From Desulfuromonas soudanensis (lineage in GTDB: Bacteria > Desulfobacterota > Desulfuromonadia > Desulfuromonadales > WTL): 64,000 bases of DNA. The notes under the pieces are model-generated. The model saw only the letters and a program-made list of their open reading frames with translations, ran no database searches and had not been told where the DNA came from. The position numbers and the translations under genes are program-made. This document shows, piece by piece, positions 35,272 to 45,800 of the stretch. How positions within the stretch are numbered: the first letter of the stretch is position 1; every line of letters begins with the position of its first letter. The stretch lies in assembly GCF_001278055.1 (NCBI RefSeq), contig NZ_CP010802.1, positions 434,001-498,000 of the forward strand, written 5' to 3'.

Positions 35272-35355
35272 GGGCGGTTGTCCAAATGGACGAAAAATTA
35301 AAAGATTCGTCATTTTAGAGGAGATGGCGCGAATCTGTCAAGGACGGAGGGGCGC

Positions 35356-35946
35356 TCAGGCCTTGAACCTGCTCTCGGTGCCGTCAAGGAGTCGTTTGAT
35401 GTTGCTGCCGTGGCGCAGGATCACCAGGGCGCTGATCGCCAGGGTGGCGAGAAAGAGGGGGAGGGAGCGGGAGAGGATCAGGACGAGAAAGGGTATGACG
35501 CCGGCGGCGCTCACCGACCCGAGAGAGACGTAGTGCCATTTCCACAGGAGGGCGGCAAAGAGCGCCAGGGCCAACAGGACCGCAAGCGGAGCGAGAACCA
35601 GGTAGATGCCGAGGGCGGTGGCGACCCCCTTACCCCCCTTGAAGCCGAGATAGATAGGGAAACAGTGGCCGAGAAAGAGCGCCAGGGCCAAAAAACCCAG
35701 CTGCGGGTCGGAGTAGTGGAGGAGGGTCGTCCCGGCCAGCATCGGCAGGAATCCCTTGAGGGCGTCGCCGAGGAGGGTGAGGATGCCGAGGCGGCGCCCG
35801 CCGACCCGGTAAACGTTGGTGGCGCCGATGTTGCCGCTCCCCGACTGGCGAATGTCGCCGAGGCCGGCGAAGCGGGCCAGCAGAACTCCTGTGGGGATGG
35901 CGCCGATGAGGTAGGCGCCGAGAAGAACGGCAATAAAGGTGACCAT
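35356..35946 (-). CDS. plsY: acyl-phosphate:glycerol-3-phosphate acyltransferase PlsY
   Basis: 196 residues from the ATG at 35946, supported by CGAGGATTT upstream. Five or more membrane helices and the conserved PlsY loops are clear: SGSGNIGATNVYRVGG, HCFPIYLGFKGGKGVATALG, and LVILRHGSNIKRLLDGTE. It acylates glycerol-3-phosphate with acyl-phosphate to start phospholipid synthesis in the inner membrane. It is the first gene of the envelope run on this strand. Confidence 0.96.
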   Translation of the reverse strand: MVTFIAVLLGAYLIGAIPTGVLLARFAGLGDIRQSGSGNIGATNVYRVGGRRLGILTLLGDALKGFLPMLAGTTLLHYSDPQLGFLALALFLGHCFPIYLGFKGGKGVATALGIYLVLAPLAVLLALALFAALLWKWHYVSLGSVSAAGVIPFLVLILSRSLPLFLATLAISALVILRHGSNIKRLLDGTESRFKA

Positions 35947-35971
35947 AAATCCTCGGTAGAAGGCAGACAAT

Positions 35972-36560
35972 CAGTCCCTGTGCGGCGGGTAGGATTAACA
36001 CGGACTCCCCCTGGAACGCAAGGGGATTCAGCCGCCGGATCCCGTTCATGACCCCGCGGTGCCGGCGTTTTCCGGCCGATAGCGCCTTCTGCCGCGAATC
36101 GATTCTTGAGGACAAAAAATGCCCTGGAGATCAGGAGGGAACATCCCCAGGGCCAAGGGAAGAGATGTTTCCACCTCTTCGATTACATTGTACTACCAAG
36201 GAGCAATTCCCGTCAAAGAGGGACCTTAACCTTTGTGGAGGAAACGTCCCGAGGGTTTTTTCTCCTCGGCCGAAGCCGAGCTGCCTGGATGTCACCTACC
36301 GGACGGGTTTCCGCCTCCGTCTTCCCCTTTCGCCCGGGTCGGGCAACGGCAGGAGCGCCCGGCCCCCCTGCGGTCGCACAAATTGTCGTCCCTCCCCTGT
36401 CAAAAGCCTGAGAGGAACTCTTCCCTTCTCCTCCCCCACCGCCGCCCCGATTAAATTTTAATCCTTGACCGTCGGATAAAAGGAGATGAAATCCCGGGAC
36501 TCACTGGATAATTTCCGAAGACGCCGGGTGCGCCACGACTTTGACGGGCCGCCGACATCC
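35972..36560. other. 600-bp intergenic region without a recognisable gene
   Basis: Open frames exist but none has a ribosome site with family-like sequence. Hairpins are visible: GCCCTGG near 36122 with CCAGGGC near 36150, and CCGAGG/CCTCGG around 36250. Composition is less coding-like than the neighbours. It ends at the sigma-54 promoter of the giant-protein operon, so activator-binding sites may lie here. Confidence 0.4.
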
Positions 36561-36564
36561 TCTC

Positions 36565-36580
36565 TGGCATGGGTCCTGCT
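36565..36580 (+). promoter_or_regulatory. sigma-54 (-24/-12) promoter upstream of riboswitch copy 2
   Basis: TGGCATGGGTCCTGCT has GG at 36566-36567 and GC at 36578-36579 with exactly 10 bases between, and matches 6 of 7 bases of TGGCACG and 4 of 5 of TTGCT. The start is predicted near 36591, about 60 bases before the aptamer. Confidence 0.65.
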
Positions 36581-36649
36581 AGTGACTCTTCAGGGTCGGC
36601 CCCGGCAATTCAGGCCGGACAGAAAGACCCTTTTCCATAAATGAATAAA

Positions 36650-36745
36650 GCTAGTCTCCGATAAAGGCAAACCCGAAGAAATTCGGGGACGCAAAGCCAC
36701 GGGTCCGGATCAATGGACAGCCGAGCTGCCGAAGAGATGAGGACG
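36650..36745 (+). promoter_or_regulatory. GEMM-I cyclic dinucleotide riboswitch (copy 2)
   Basis: GATAAAGGCAAACC (36659-36672), a P2 stem CCGAA/TTCGG with GAAA tetraloop, GGGGACGCAAAGCCACGGG, a P3 GTCC/GGAC hairpin and CAGCCGAGCTGCC give the complete class signature. TCTC and GAGA can close P1. A strong terminator follows 20 bases later. It controls the 4379-residue protein and, by read-through, probably the entire downstream run. Confidence 0.93.
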
Positions 36746-36767
36746 CATCTTGACGGCACAATCTCAA

Positions 36768-36808
36768 GGAGCCCTCATCTTCGGTCTGAAGATGGGGGCT
36801 CCTTTTTT
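36768..36808 (+). terminator. terminator of riboswitch copy 2
   Basis: GGAGCCCTCATCTTC (36768-36782) pairs with 36788-36802 along 15 bp with one mismatch, followed by six T. Ligand-dependent pairing of the upstream aptamer would decide whether it forms. Confidence 0.93.
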
Positions 36809-36839
36809 ATCGACCGAAAACCAACTTCGCAGCTGACTC

Positions 36840-39800
36840 ATGCTGCTGACGGAAACCGTGACAAAACTTCAGACCCTACTTATCAATGCAACATTTTGTG
36901 CCATGGCCTTGCTGTTGGTTGGGCACAGCGCCTGGGCTGCCTGCCCTGCCGGTACAGCCTCCATAACGCATAGCACCGACATAAGTCTGAGTTGGGCCGA
37001 GCTCTGCAGTACGGCTACCAGGCCGAGTACCGTTCGGCTGGTGGTCGACAATTATGACCGTGACAACGATCTCACCAACCTGGTCATCACCGAAACCCTT
37101 CCCGCCGGCATGACCTATGTGGCAGGGAGTGCGTCTGTTGTGGCTGTCAGCGATGGCACTCCCCCTATAATCGTCAACGAAAATATCAGTGGATCGACAA
37201 TCACCTGGACGCTCGGCGGCCCCCTTGATTCTCGACGCAACTTCGCGTCGTCGAACTGGATGTATGTCGATTTCGAAGTCTACCGGTCGGACGAAGGGTT
37301 GATCTCTTCGACGGCGAACTACCAGTTCTCGGCCTCACTCTCCTACGATGCCATTGATGAAAATACCTCCCTTCTCTTCTGTCAGGATACGGATGGCAGC
37401 GGGAACCAGGTTTTGCCCCTTCGCGAGCCGGCTCCAAGTGTCAGCAAGCGCGGCTGGAACGTCGACGCCACGCAGACCGAAGGACAAGCGACGACCACAG
37501 TCTACGGGAACAACAATGACGACATGATATGGCGCCTCCGGTTCGTTAACGGAGGCCGTGCTCCCCTGGAGGACCTGATCTTCGACGACACCATGGTGCC
37601 GGGCAATATGCAAATCAATTACGTCTGCACCACTGCCGCCGCGGCAACGGCTGTGGCCAATGCGAACGGCGCAGGCCCCGGCGCGTGTTATGCCACCTAT
37701 CGGGACAAAGACGGTGTGATCCGGCCAGTGAACAACTCGATCCAGGATTTTGCCGTTGATGATCCTTTCGGCAACCCTGCCAACGATGAGCCGTCCACTT
37801 TCATCGATGCGCCGGCCAATAATGGTACGACCTCCATCTATCTGGTGGGGAAACTGACGGCGGACGCCTCCTGCTCGGTCACGAGAACGAATACCCTGTC
37901 GAATATTGAATGGGGCTGCGAGGTCGACTCTCCTCCCGATGGAGGAATCAGCCAGACTTCGAGCGGTGCAACGGGCGGTTTCGCCACCACCAACCTGATC
38001 GGCCGTTACGGCGTTGTCAACGCCGCCCTGACCGTGAATCGGCGACTCACCGGCACCAACACGGGTCAACCGGTGGGTACCAGGGGCACGATGACGATCA
38101 CCACCACCAACAATACCGGCGGCAGTGTGAAATTCACCGATACCCTGGCCTACCACCTCAAGGATACGCTGCCGGTCGAGTATGTGGTAGACCCGACCTA
38201 TGTCCCAACCATTAACGTCACCTCCCCCTACGGCGCCTATAATGGACGGGTCGATACCCTTGCCTGGACCAATCCTGCGCCGGGCACCTTCCCGATTAAC
38301 ACCAGCGATCCGATATCATACCTCAACAACAAGGCGCCGGAATTCAAGCTCTCGAGCAGTACGTCTTATACCGACGGCGGTACGACCTATCGGGACATGA
38401 TGCGTCAGGGGGATGTGCTGACGATCACCTTCGGTGTGGTCTTGATCAAATCCAATGACTATGACCGCAATGCCAACCTTGATGTCACCCCTGAGGAGTA
38501 TCCGGTATCCGGCACGGATCCGACCTACCAGACGCCGCTGACCAATACCCTTGAGGTCAAATTCGACACCTTCTGCCCGACCCAGGGGACCCAGACTCTC
38601 ATCCTGACCGGAAATGGCACCGGCAACCCGACTGGCACCGTCATTGCCGCCAACCCGGAGGATCTTGATATCGCCATCGGCGGCGGCGTATTCATCCTGA
38701 CCAACGATCCGACCCAGACACTGACTCTGCCAGTCCTGGTGACCAATAACGGTGGCCACGATGCCCGTGACTACCATGTCTTCGCCACCTTTGGCACAAC
38801 GATGGATGTGGTCAGCGCGCCGGCGGGGTGCAGTTTGGTTCATCCGCCAGGGACTGCGCCTGCCGTGCCCGACCAATGGCAGCCTGCTCCGCTGAACGTC
38901 TGGATCAAGGATGCCCTTGATCCCATCGCCATTCCCTCGACGGCGACCGTTTATGAGTGCACCTCGCCCGCCACCATCAGCCCGGGGCAGACCGTTACCT
39001 ACAATTTCAACGTACTCAAGACAACCAATCCCTCCCGGCTCATCCTGGACGACCTCACCTTTCGAGCCGATGTCGTGGGGGAAATCACCCTGAGCGGTGG
39101 AGCCACCCCCCTCTGGTTTCCGGCGCCGATCGCCCGTGCCGACGGTGAGCTTGATCGTGCAAACAACTACTCCCTCGACGCCGCCTGGGCGCGGGTGATC
39201 GGTTTCAACCTGAAGAAAAGTCAGCTTGGCACCTGTAACGAAAACAATCCGCCTACCTTGGATACCAACGGCTACGAGGAAGTGCAGATCGGCGAGGAGT
39301 GCGCCTTCCATATTGAAACGGGAGGCTGGTTCGGATTCAAAACCCCCGGCTACGCCTATATTGCCGTGAAGAACATCGATGTGGTGGATCAAGTGCCCGA
39401 TGGCCAGGCTTACATCGCCAGTTCCGATCCCGATGTCGACTCCACACCTCTGATTACGGGTATCGTTCGCAGTCCGAACCCATTGAATGCCGTCGATGAG
39501 GGCTGGTTCGACTGGCGGTTCAATGTCGCCGACGCCGACCGCATTGAAGTGGCGGATGAATGGTTCCGGGTCGACGTGACCACCCGCCTCCTCAACAAAC
39601 CGGTGGATAGCCGTGCGGCTCCCAACGTTCATGCCGCCGACAGCTTCAATGTGATGAATTCGACCTTTGATGCGGTCTTCCAGAACGAAAACTCCGGTGC
39701 TATCGAAACCTATACATTGGGTTCCGGCACCATCGGTTATCCCAATGAGCCGATCCGCCGCGTCGACCTCAGGGTCACCGAGCCGAATATCCTCATGGTC

Positions 39801-42800
39801 AAGGAAGTCTGCAACGAGACCATGTCTGCATCGGGTACGGGTGCGGCTTGTACCCCCTGGACCACCCTGGCCACCGACGGCGATGCCTACAGCTCCTACA
39901 TCTACCGCATCACCGCCACCAACGAAGCGAGCAGCTCCGGGGTGCAGCGCGCTCCCGCCTACGACCTCATCGTCACCGACCGGCTCGACCCCACGGACCT
40001 CGCCTACGTCCTCCCCCTGGCCGCCGATGGCCTGGACAACGACGGCGACGGCTTGATCGATGAGGCCGGTGAAGGAGCGATCAGCGACAACGTCGTCAAA
40101 AACAGCCTGCCGGCGATCCTCACCTTCTCCTACACCGACAGCAGCGCCCTGCGGCGCATCGATCCGGGGGCGTCCGTGGCGCTCTATTACCGTGTCGATT
40201 ACGACGATGACGCGGCCCCCCTGCAGACCTTCACCAATACGGTGGAGGCGACCTACGACAGCCTGAGCGGCGATTTTGGCAATCAGAGCACACCGCAGCG
40301 GCCGAACAGCGACCTGGGCGGCGCCCGTGTCTACACTTCGCCCTCGGCCTCGGCCGCGGTGCGGATCATTCCTGTTGCCGCCCAGCCGAAGAGAATCATC
40401 GCCCTCTCCCAGACGCCCCCCGCGGTGGGACCCGCCACCCAGGGTGTGACGCTCGGCGAGGAAATCGAGTACCAGCTCAATACCCTGCTGCCGGTCGCCC
40501 TGTTGCGCAGTTTCGTGATCCGCGACGAGCTTCCGGCGGGGCTGACCTGCGCCGAAGCGCCGGTGGTCGATCTCGGCGCGGCGCCCTACGCCGCGGCCGG
40601 TTTTGTCCCGGGGGGGACCTTTACCCCGACCTGCGCCGACGGCCTCGTCGAATGGAATTTCGGCGATCAGCGGGTGACCAACGGAACGCCCGGCGTTCCT
40701 TACGATTTTGCCGTGAAGTTTATCGCCCGGGTCGAAAATACAGCGACGACCAACGACGGGGATCTCCTCTCCAACGGCGATCCGGCGACCCTGACGACGG
40801 CGCGCTATATCGACGAAGCCGACAATTCGGTCGTCCTCACCTTCGGCCAGGTCGATGTCCAGATTCGCGAGCCGCTCATTGAGCTGACCAAGACCTTTGC
40901 CGTTCCCGCCGCCGATGCCGGCGACCGGGTGACGGTCACAGTCACGGCAACCAACAGGGGGACGGCCGATGCCCACAACCTGCGGATCCTCGATGACCTC
41001 ACCAATCGTAATCTGACCTTCCTCCAGGGGAGCGTAAGCGGAACCGATCCCCCCGATGCCGTCGACATCTCCACCTTCGGCCCCAACAGCCCGGTATTCG
41101 TCTGGAATCCGACGCGCCCTGTCGCCCCCGGACAGACCCTCAGCTTCACCTTTTCCGTACAGGTCGACGCCGTCGTCGAGCCGCACGAAGTCCTCGACAA
41201 CACCCTCCAGGGGAGCTGGACTTCCCTCCCCGGCCAGACGACCGCCCTCAACAGCGCCGGACTCATCGGCGCCGACGGCAGCGCCACCGGCATGCGGACC
41301 GGCGCCCTCCCAAACGGCGGCGATGCCATCAACGACTACGAAACGACGGCCGTCGCCCAGATGACGGTCTCCGCCCTCTCGCTGGCCAAGACCGACCTGA
41401 CGCCGGCGGCGATCCCGGCCATCGGCGCCCACAGGAGCTTCCAGATCGACATCGCCCTCCCCGAAGGGGTGAGCACCGGCGTCCGCATCACCGACAGCCT
41501 CGACGCAGCCGGCCTGAGTTACCTCCTGGAAAACAACGCGGCCTTCGATGTCAGCTACGTCTTCGAGGGGATCGCCACCATCAACGGCCTCCCCCCCGCC
41601 GAGGCGGCCTTCATCGCCTTCCCGGCTGACGAAACGACCGGCAGCGCCGTCTGGGATATCGGCACGGTCGTCACGGACGCCGAGGATGATTCGAGCCTGA
41701 GCGCCGTCAATCCCCTCATCCGAATTGTTTATTTCGCCCGGGTCAACAACGATCTGGTCACCGACAGCGGCGACCCTTTGCAGAACTCCGTTACTCTCAA
41801 CTACAGCAACGGCGAAACAGGTGCCTCCGAGGCGCTGACGGAGGGGACTGCGGCCGTAACCGTGGTCGAACCGGTGCTGACGGCGACCAAGACGGTGCGC
41901 AACGTGACGGCGGGCAAACTCCCCGGCGACCCCGCCGGCGGCGGCGATCTCCTCGAGTATGAAATCACCCTGGCCAACTCCGGCAACGCCACGGCCTTCG
42001 ACGTCAATCTCGTCGATACCCTCTCGGCCGGCCAGGAGCTCTACCCCGCCTTCACGGCGACGGCGGCAATCGGCGGCGTTGCGGTTTCGGGGTTCGTCGC
42101 CGCTCCGCTCAATGCCCCGGCCGGCCCCCTGGTCTGGGGACGGGACAACGGCGACGACAGCCTCGACATCCCCGCCGGAGCCTCTCTTGTCCTGACCTAC
42201 CAGGCGGTGGTGCGGGAGCTCTCGAGCGCCTTCAGCAACAGCGTCCATGCCGACTGGACTTCCCTCGACGGCGCCGATCCCCTGGAGCGCACCGGCGCCG
42301 GATGCCCTGCATGGAGCGCGCCCAACGATTACTGCGCCGGCCCGGCGGTTACTGCCACGCCCACGGCCGACGACAGCAGTTTTGCCAAGTCGCTCCTCGC
42401 CGACTCCTATGACACCCCGCCTTTGAGCACCGCCGTCGATGCCGTCGCCCGGGTGGGGGATACCCTGACCTACCGCCTGGCGCTGACCCTGCGCGGCGGG
42501 CTGAGCCGGTCGGTGGCAGTGCAGGATCTCCTCCCTGCCGGCATGGCCTTTGTCGAGACCCTCAGCATCAACGGCGATGCCGCGGCCGACTACGCCCCGC
42601 CGGCTTCCGGCGCCGGCTCGAACTTCGTCTATGCGCCGATTGCCGCAGCCAGCCTTCCGGCCCCCGGTGCGACCGGAACCCTGACCTGGAATCTCGGCGA
42701 CATCGTCAACGACCCCTTCGGCGACCCGACCACCGAGACTCTTGAAATCATCTATCGGGCGCGCATCCTGTCCGATGCCGGAATCCCCCAGGTCCCCTCC

Positions 42801-45800
42801 GCAACGCTGACCAACGGCGCCGCCCTCAGTTATGCCGGCTCCACCCCCCTGGCCGACGGCGCCGCTGCGACGCTGCGCCAGCCGGTCATCGCCGCGATCA
42901 CCAAGATCGACCGCAGCGGTCGCCCCAGCGGCACCTTCGTCGATGTCGCCTCCGACGTCATGAATTTCCGTCTTCAGGCCTGCAACGCCTCCGGCGAGGC
43001 CCCGGCCTACAGTGTGCTGATCACCGACACGCTGGCCGGCCAATTCGACGAGACCAGCATCGCCGGGCCGGTGAACGGTGCGGGGCGGCCGGATGTCGTC
43101 ATCAACGGGTCGGCGGCGGTGGAAGGGGCGGGGAGCGACTACCTCTACTCGCCCGCTGCGGCCCGCGGCGGCACCCTGGCCTTTCGCCTCAACACCCCGG
43201 TGTACCCCGGGGAGTGCGTCACCATCGATTACGACATCGCCTTTCACACCGACTTCGGCCCCAACCAGATCTGGGCCAACAGCGCCACCCTCGACGAGTA
43301 CTGGTCGCTGCCGGCGCAGTCGGGGCAGCTTTACGCACCGGTCGGGCCGGCGACCTTCAGTCTGCAGAATGTGGCGACCACCGTACCGCCGCAAAAAACC
43401 ATCGTCTCTCCCGCCTCCGGCGAGGCGGCCATAGGCCAGGAGATCGTCTACCGCATCGCCGTCCCCGCCACCGTCGTCAACGGGGCCCTGTACGACGTCG
43501 CCGTCACCGATATCCTCAACGACAACCTGGAATTCCTCGGCGCCAGCGAAGTCAGCGGCAACGGTTTCGTCCTCGCCGACAACAGCACCGTTGCGAACCA
43601 GCTGAGCCTCTCCCTCGATTTGATCCCGGCGGGAAAACAGGCGGTGATCGAGGTGCGGACGCGCCTGCGCAACCTCGCCGGCGCGACCTCAGGCGTCGCC
43701 TTCACAAACTCGGCGACCTATACCTACGCCGAGACCCCCGGCGGGGCGACGCTCGGCGGCGGCAGCGACACCACGGCGCCGATCCGCATCGTCGAGCCGC
43801 TCCTCTCTCTGGCCAAGACCGTGGACAATGTCACCGCTCCGGGGGCCCCCCCGCAGGCCGGCCATATCCTCCGCTACACCCTCTCCTTCACCGCCGCCGG
43901 GGGGATTTTCGGGGACGACTTCGCCGACGCCTTCGACCTGAGCGTCGATGACAACCTGAGTCTGGGCCTGGCCTACAGCGGCAACGCCGCGGTGACCGGG
44001 GCGGGGAACAGTATCGGCGCTCCGCAGCAAACCGGGGACGGGACGACCGCGCCCCAGCACCTCCTCTGGAGCCTGGAGAGCGGCACCGCCGATATCGATC
44101 TTCCTGAAGGGACGGTCGTCACCCTCTCCTACGAGGTGCGGGTTCTCGACGGCGTGCTGGCCAACCAACTCCTGAGCAACAGCGCCGTCGGCCGCTGGAC
44201 CGGCCTCGACGGCGAGAGCGCCTACGAGCGCAACGGCACGGAGACGCCGGCCTGGAACGATTATCTCACCGCTCCGGCTACAACCGTTCTGACCGTACCG
44301 GACAGCACCACCCTGACCAAGACCCGTATCCTCGATACCTTCGCCGCCGCCGACGCGGAGGTGCGCATCGGCGATATGGTCGAATACGAACTGCGCCTCG
44401 GCCTGCAGGAAGGGGCCCACGCCGGCCTGGTCCTCACCGACACCCTCCCGCGGGGACTGGCCTTTGCCGGGATCGTCAGCGTCAACGGCGATGCCGCACC
44501 CCCCTATGCCGCCGCGGCCCCCTTCGTTCATGCCGATCTGGATAACTCCGCCATCGTCGTTACCGGCGACCCCGCTGCCGGACCGACCACCGTCACCTGG
44601 ACGCTGGGGGATGTCGTCAACGCCGCCGACGGCAGCACCGTCAACGACGTCTTCGTCATCGTCTACCGCGCCCGGGTCCTCAATGCCGTGCATCCGCACC
44701 TCGCAGCGATGTCCCTGGTCAATGCGGTGCGCCTCGATTACGACACCGCCAGCGGAGCGGCGGCGCCGGTCACCGATGACGAAACGATCGCCCTCCTGCA
44801 GCCGATCCTCGCCGTCGCCAAATCGGCTGTCGCCGCCGGTGGCGACACGGTGCTGGCGGCCGACGAGGTCGTCACCTACACCGTCGACATCACCAACAGC
44901 GGCAGCGCCCCCGCCTATGACGTCGTCCTCGAGGACATCTTCCCCGCCGGCTTGCGCGGCGGTGCTTCGGGGATCACCGTCGTCGGCATGCAGCTCACGT
45001 CCGGGACCGTCCTGCCGAATCTCGCCCCGGCCTACGACGCCGTGACCGGCGTCGCGCTGTGGAACTTCGACACCGGCGCGGGAAGTCCCTATGCCATCCC
45101 CGCCGGCGACACCCTGCGCATCGTCTATGAGGTCCAGGCCGAAAGCGCCCTCGGCGCCGGGCTCACCCTCACCAACCAGGCCCGGGTCCCCCTCTACCAT
45201 TCCTTCGACGACGAGGCGGCACCGACCCTTGGCGGCGTCACTGGCGTGCGCGAGATCTACGGCCCGACCAACGTCGCCACCACCACCCTGACGACGGCGA
45301 CCCCCGGGGCGCTGGACAAGGAGAACCCGGCGCTCCCCGAAGCGGCCGTCGGCGAGCCCTTTTCCTACCGCATCACCGTCCCCGCCGCGCCCCTCCCCGT
45401 CGCGCTGCACGACGTGCGCATCCTCGATGACCTGAGCGCCTCGGCCGCCGACCTGAGTTTTGTTTCCGTCGCCCGAGTCTCCGGCTCCCTGCCGTGGACG
45501 CCGGTCAATACCGGCGACGCCACGGCCCTGGTGATCGAAGACCCGGCAGGCGGCATCGATATTCCCGCCGGCGAGCAGATCGTCCTCGAGATCACCGTGG
45601 TCCTTTCCGACACGCCGGTCAACGTCAGCGGCCTCCTCTTTTCCAACAGCGCCTCCTACACCTACAACAGCCTCGCTAACGACCCGGCGACCCGGGCTCC
45701 CGGCGCCGCCGACACCACCGGCAACATGACCATCGTCGGGCCGGACGGACTCACCCTGGAGAAGAGCGGCCCGGCGACGGTGCAGCTCGGCACCCCGGCG

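Noticed and set aside
36048-36461. A 137-codon open frame upstream of riboswitch copy 2
   Set aside because: No ribosome site, Pro/Arg/Ser-rich shadow-like sequence and no recognisable family.
36637-36667. A FliA (sigma-28)-like promoter: TAAA, then 15 bases, then TCCGATAA
   Set aside because: The -10 part coincides with the conserved CGATAAAGG 5' element of the GEMM aptamer. A start there would remove the 5' half of the riboswitch, so the match is better explained by the RNA.
38316-43394. A 1692-codon open frame on the minus strand inside the giant gene
   Set aside because: It is a shadow of the strong GC-ending codon use on the plus strand: low-complexity Gly/Arg/Asp/Val sequence, no start signal, no family pattern. 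The same holds for the long minus-strand frames at 43689-46244 and 46959-50066.
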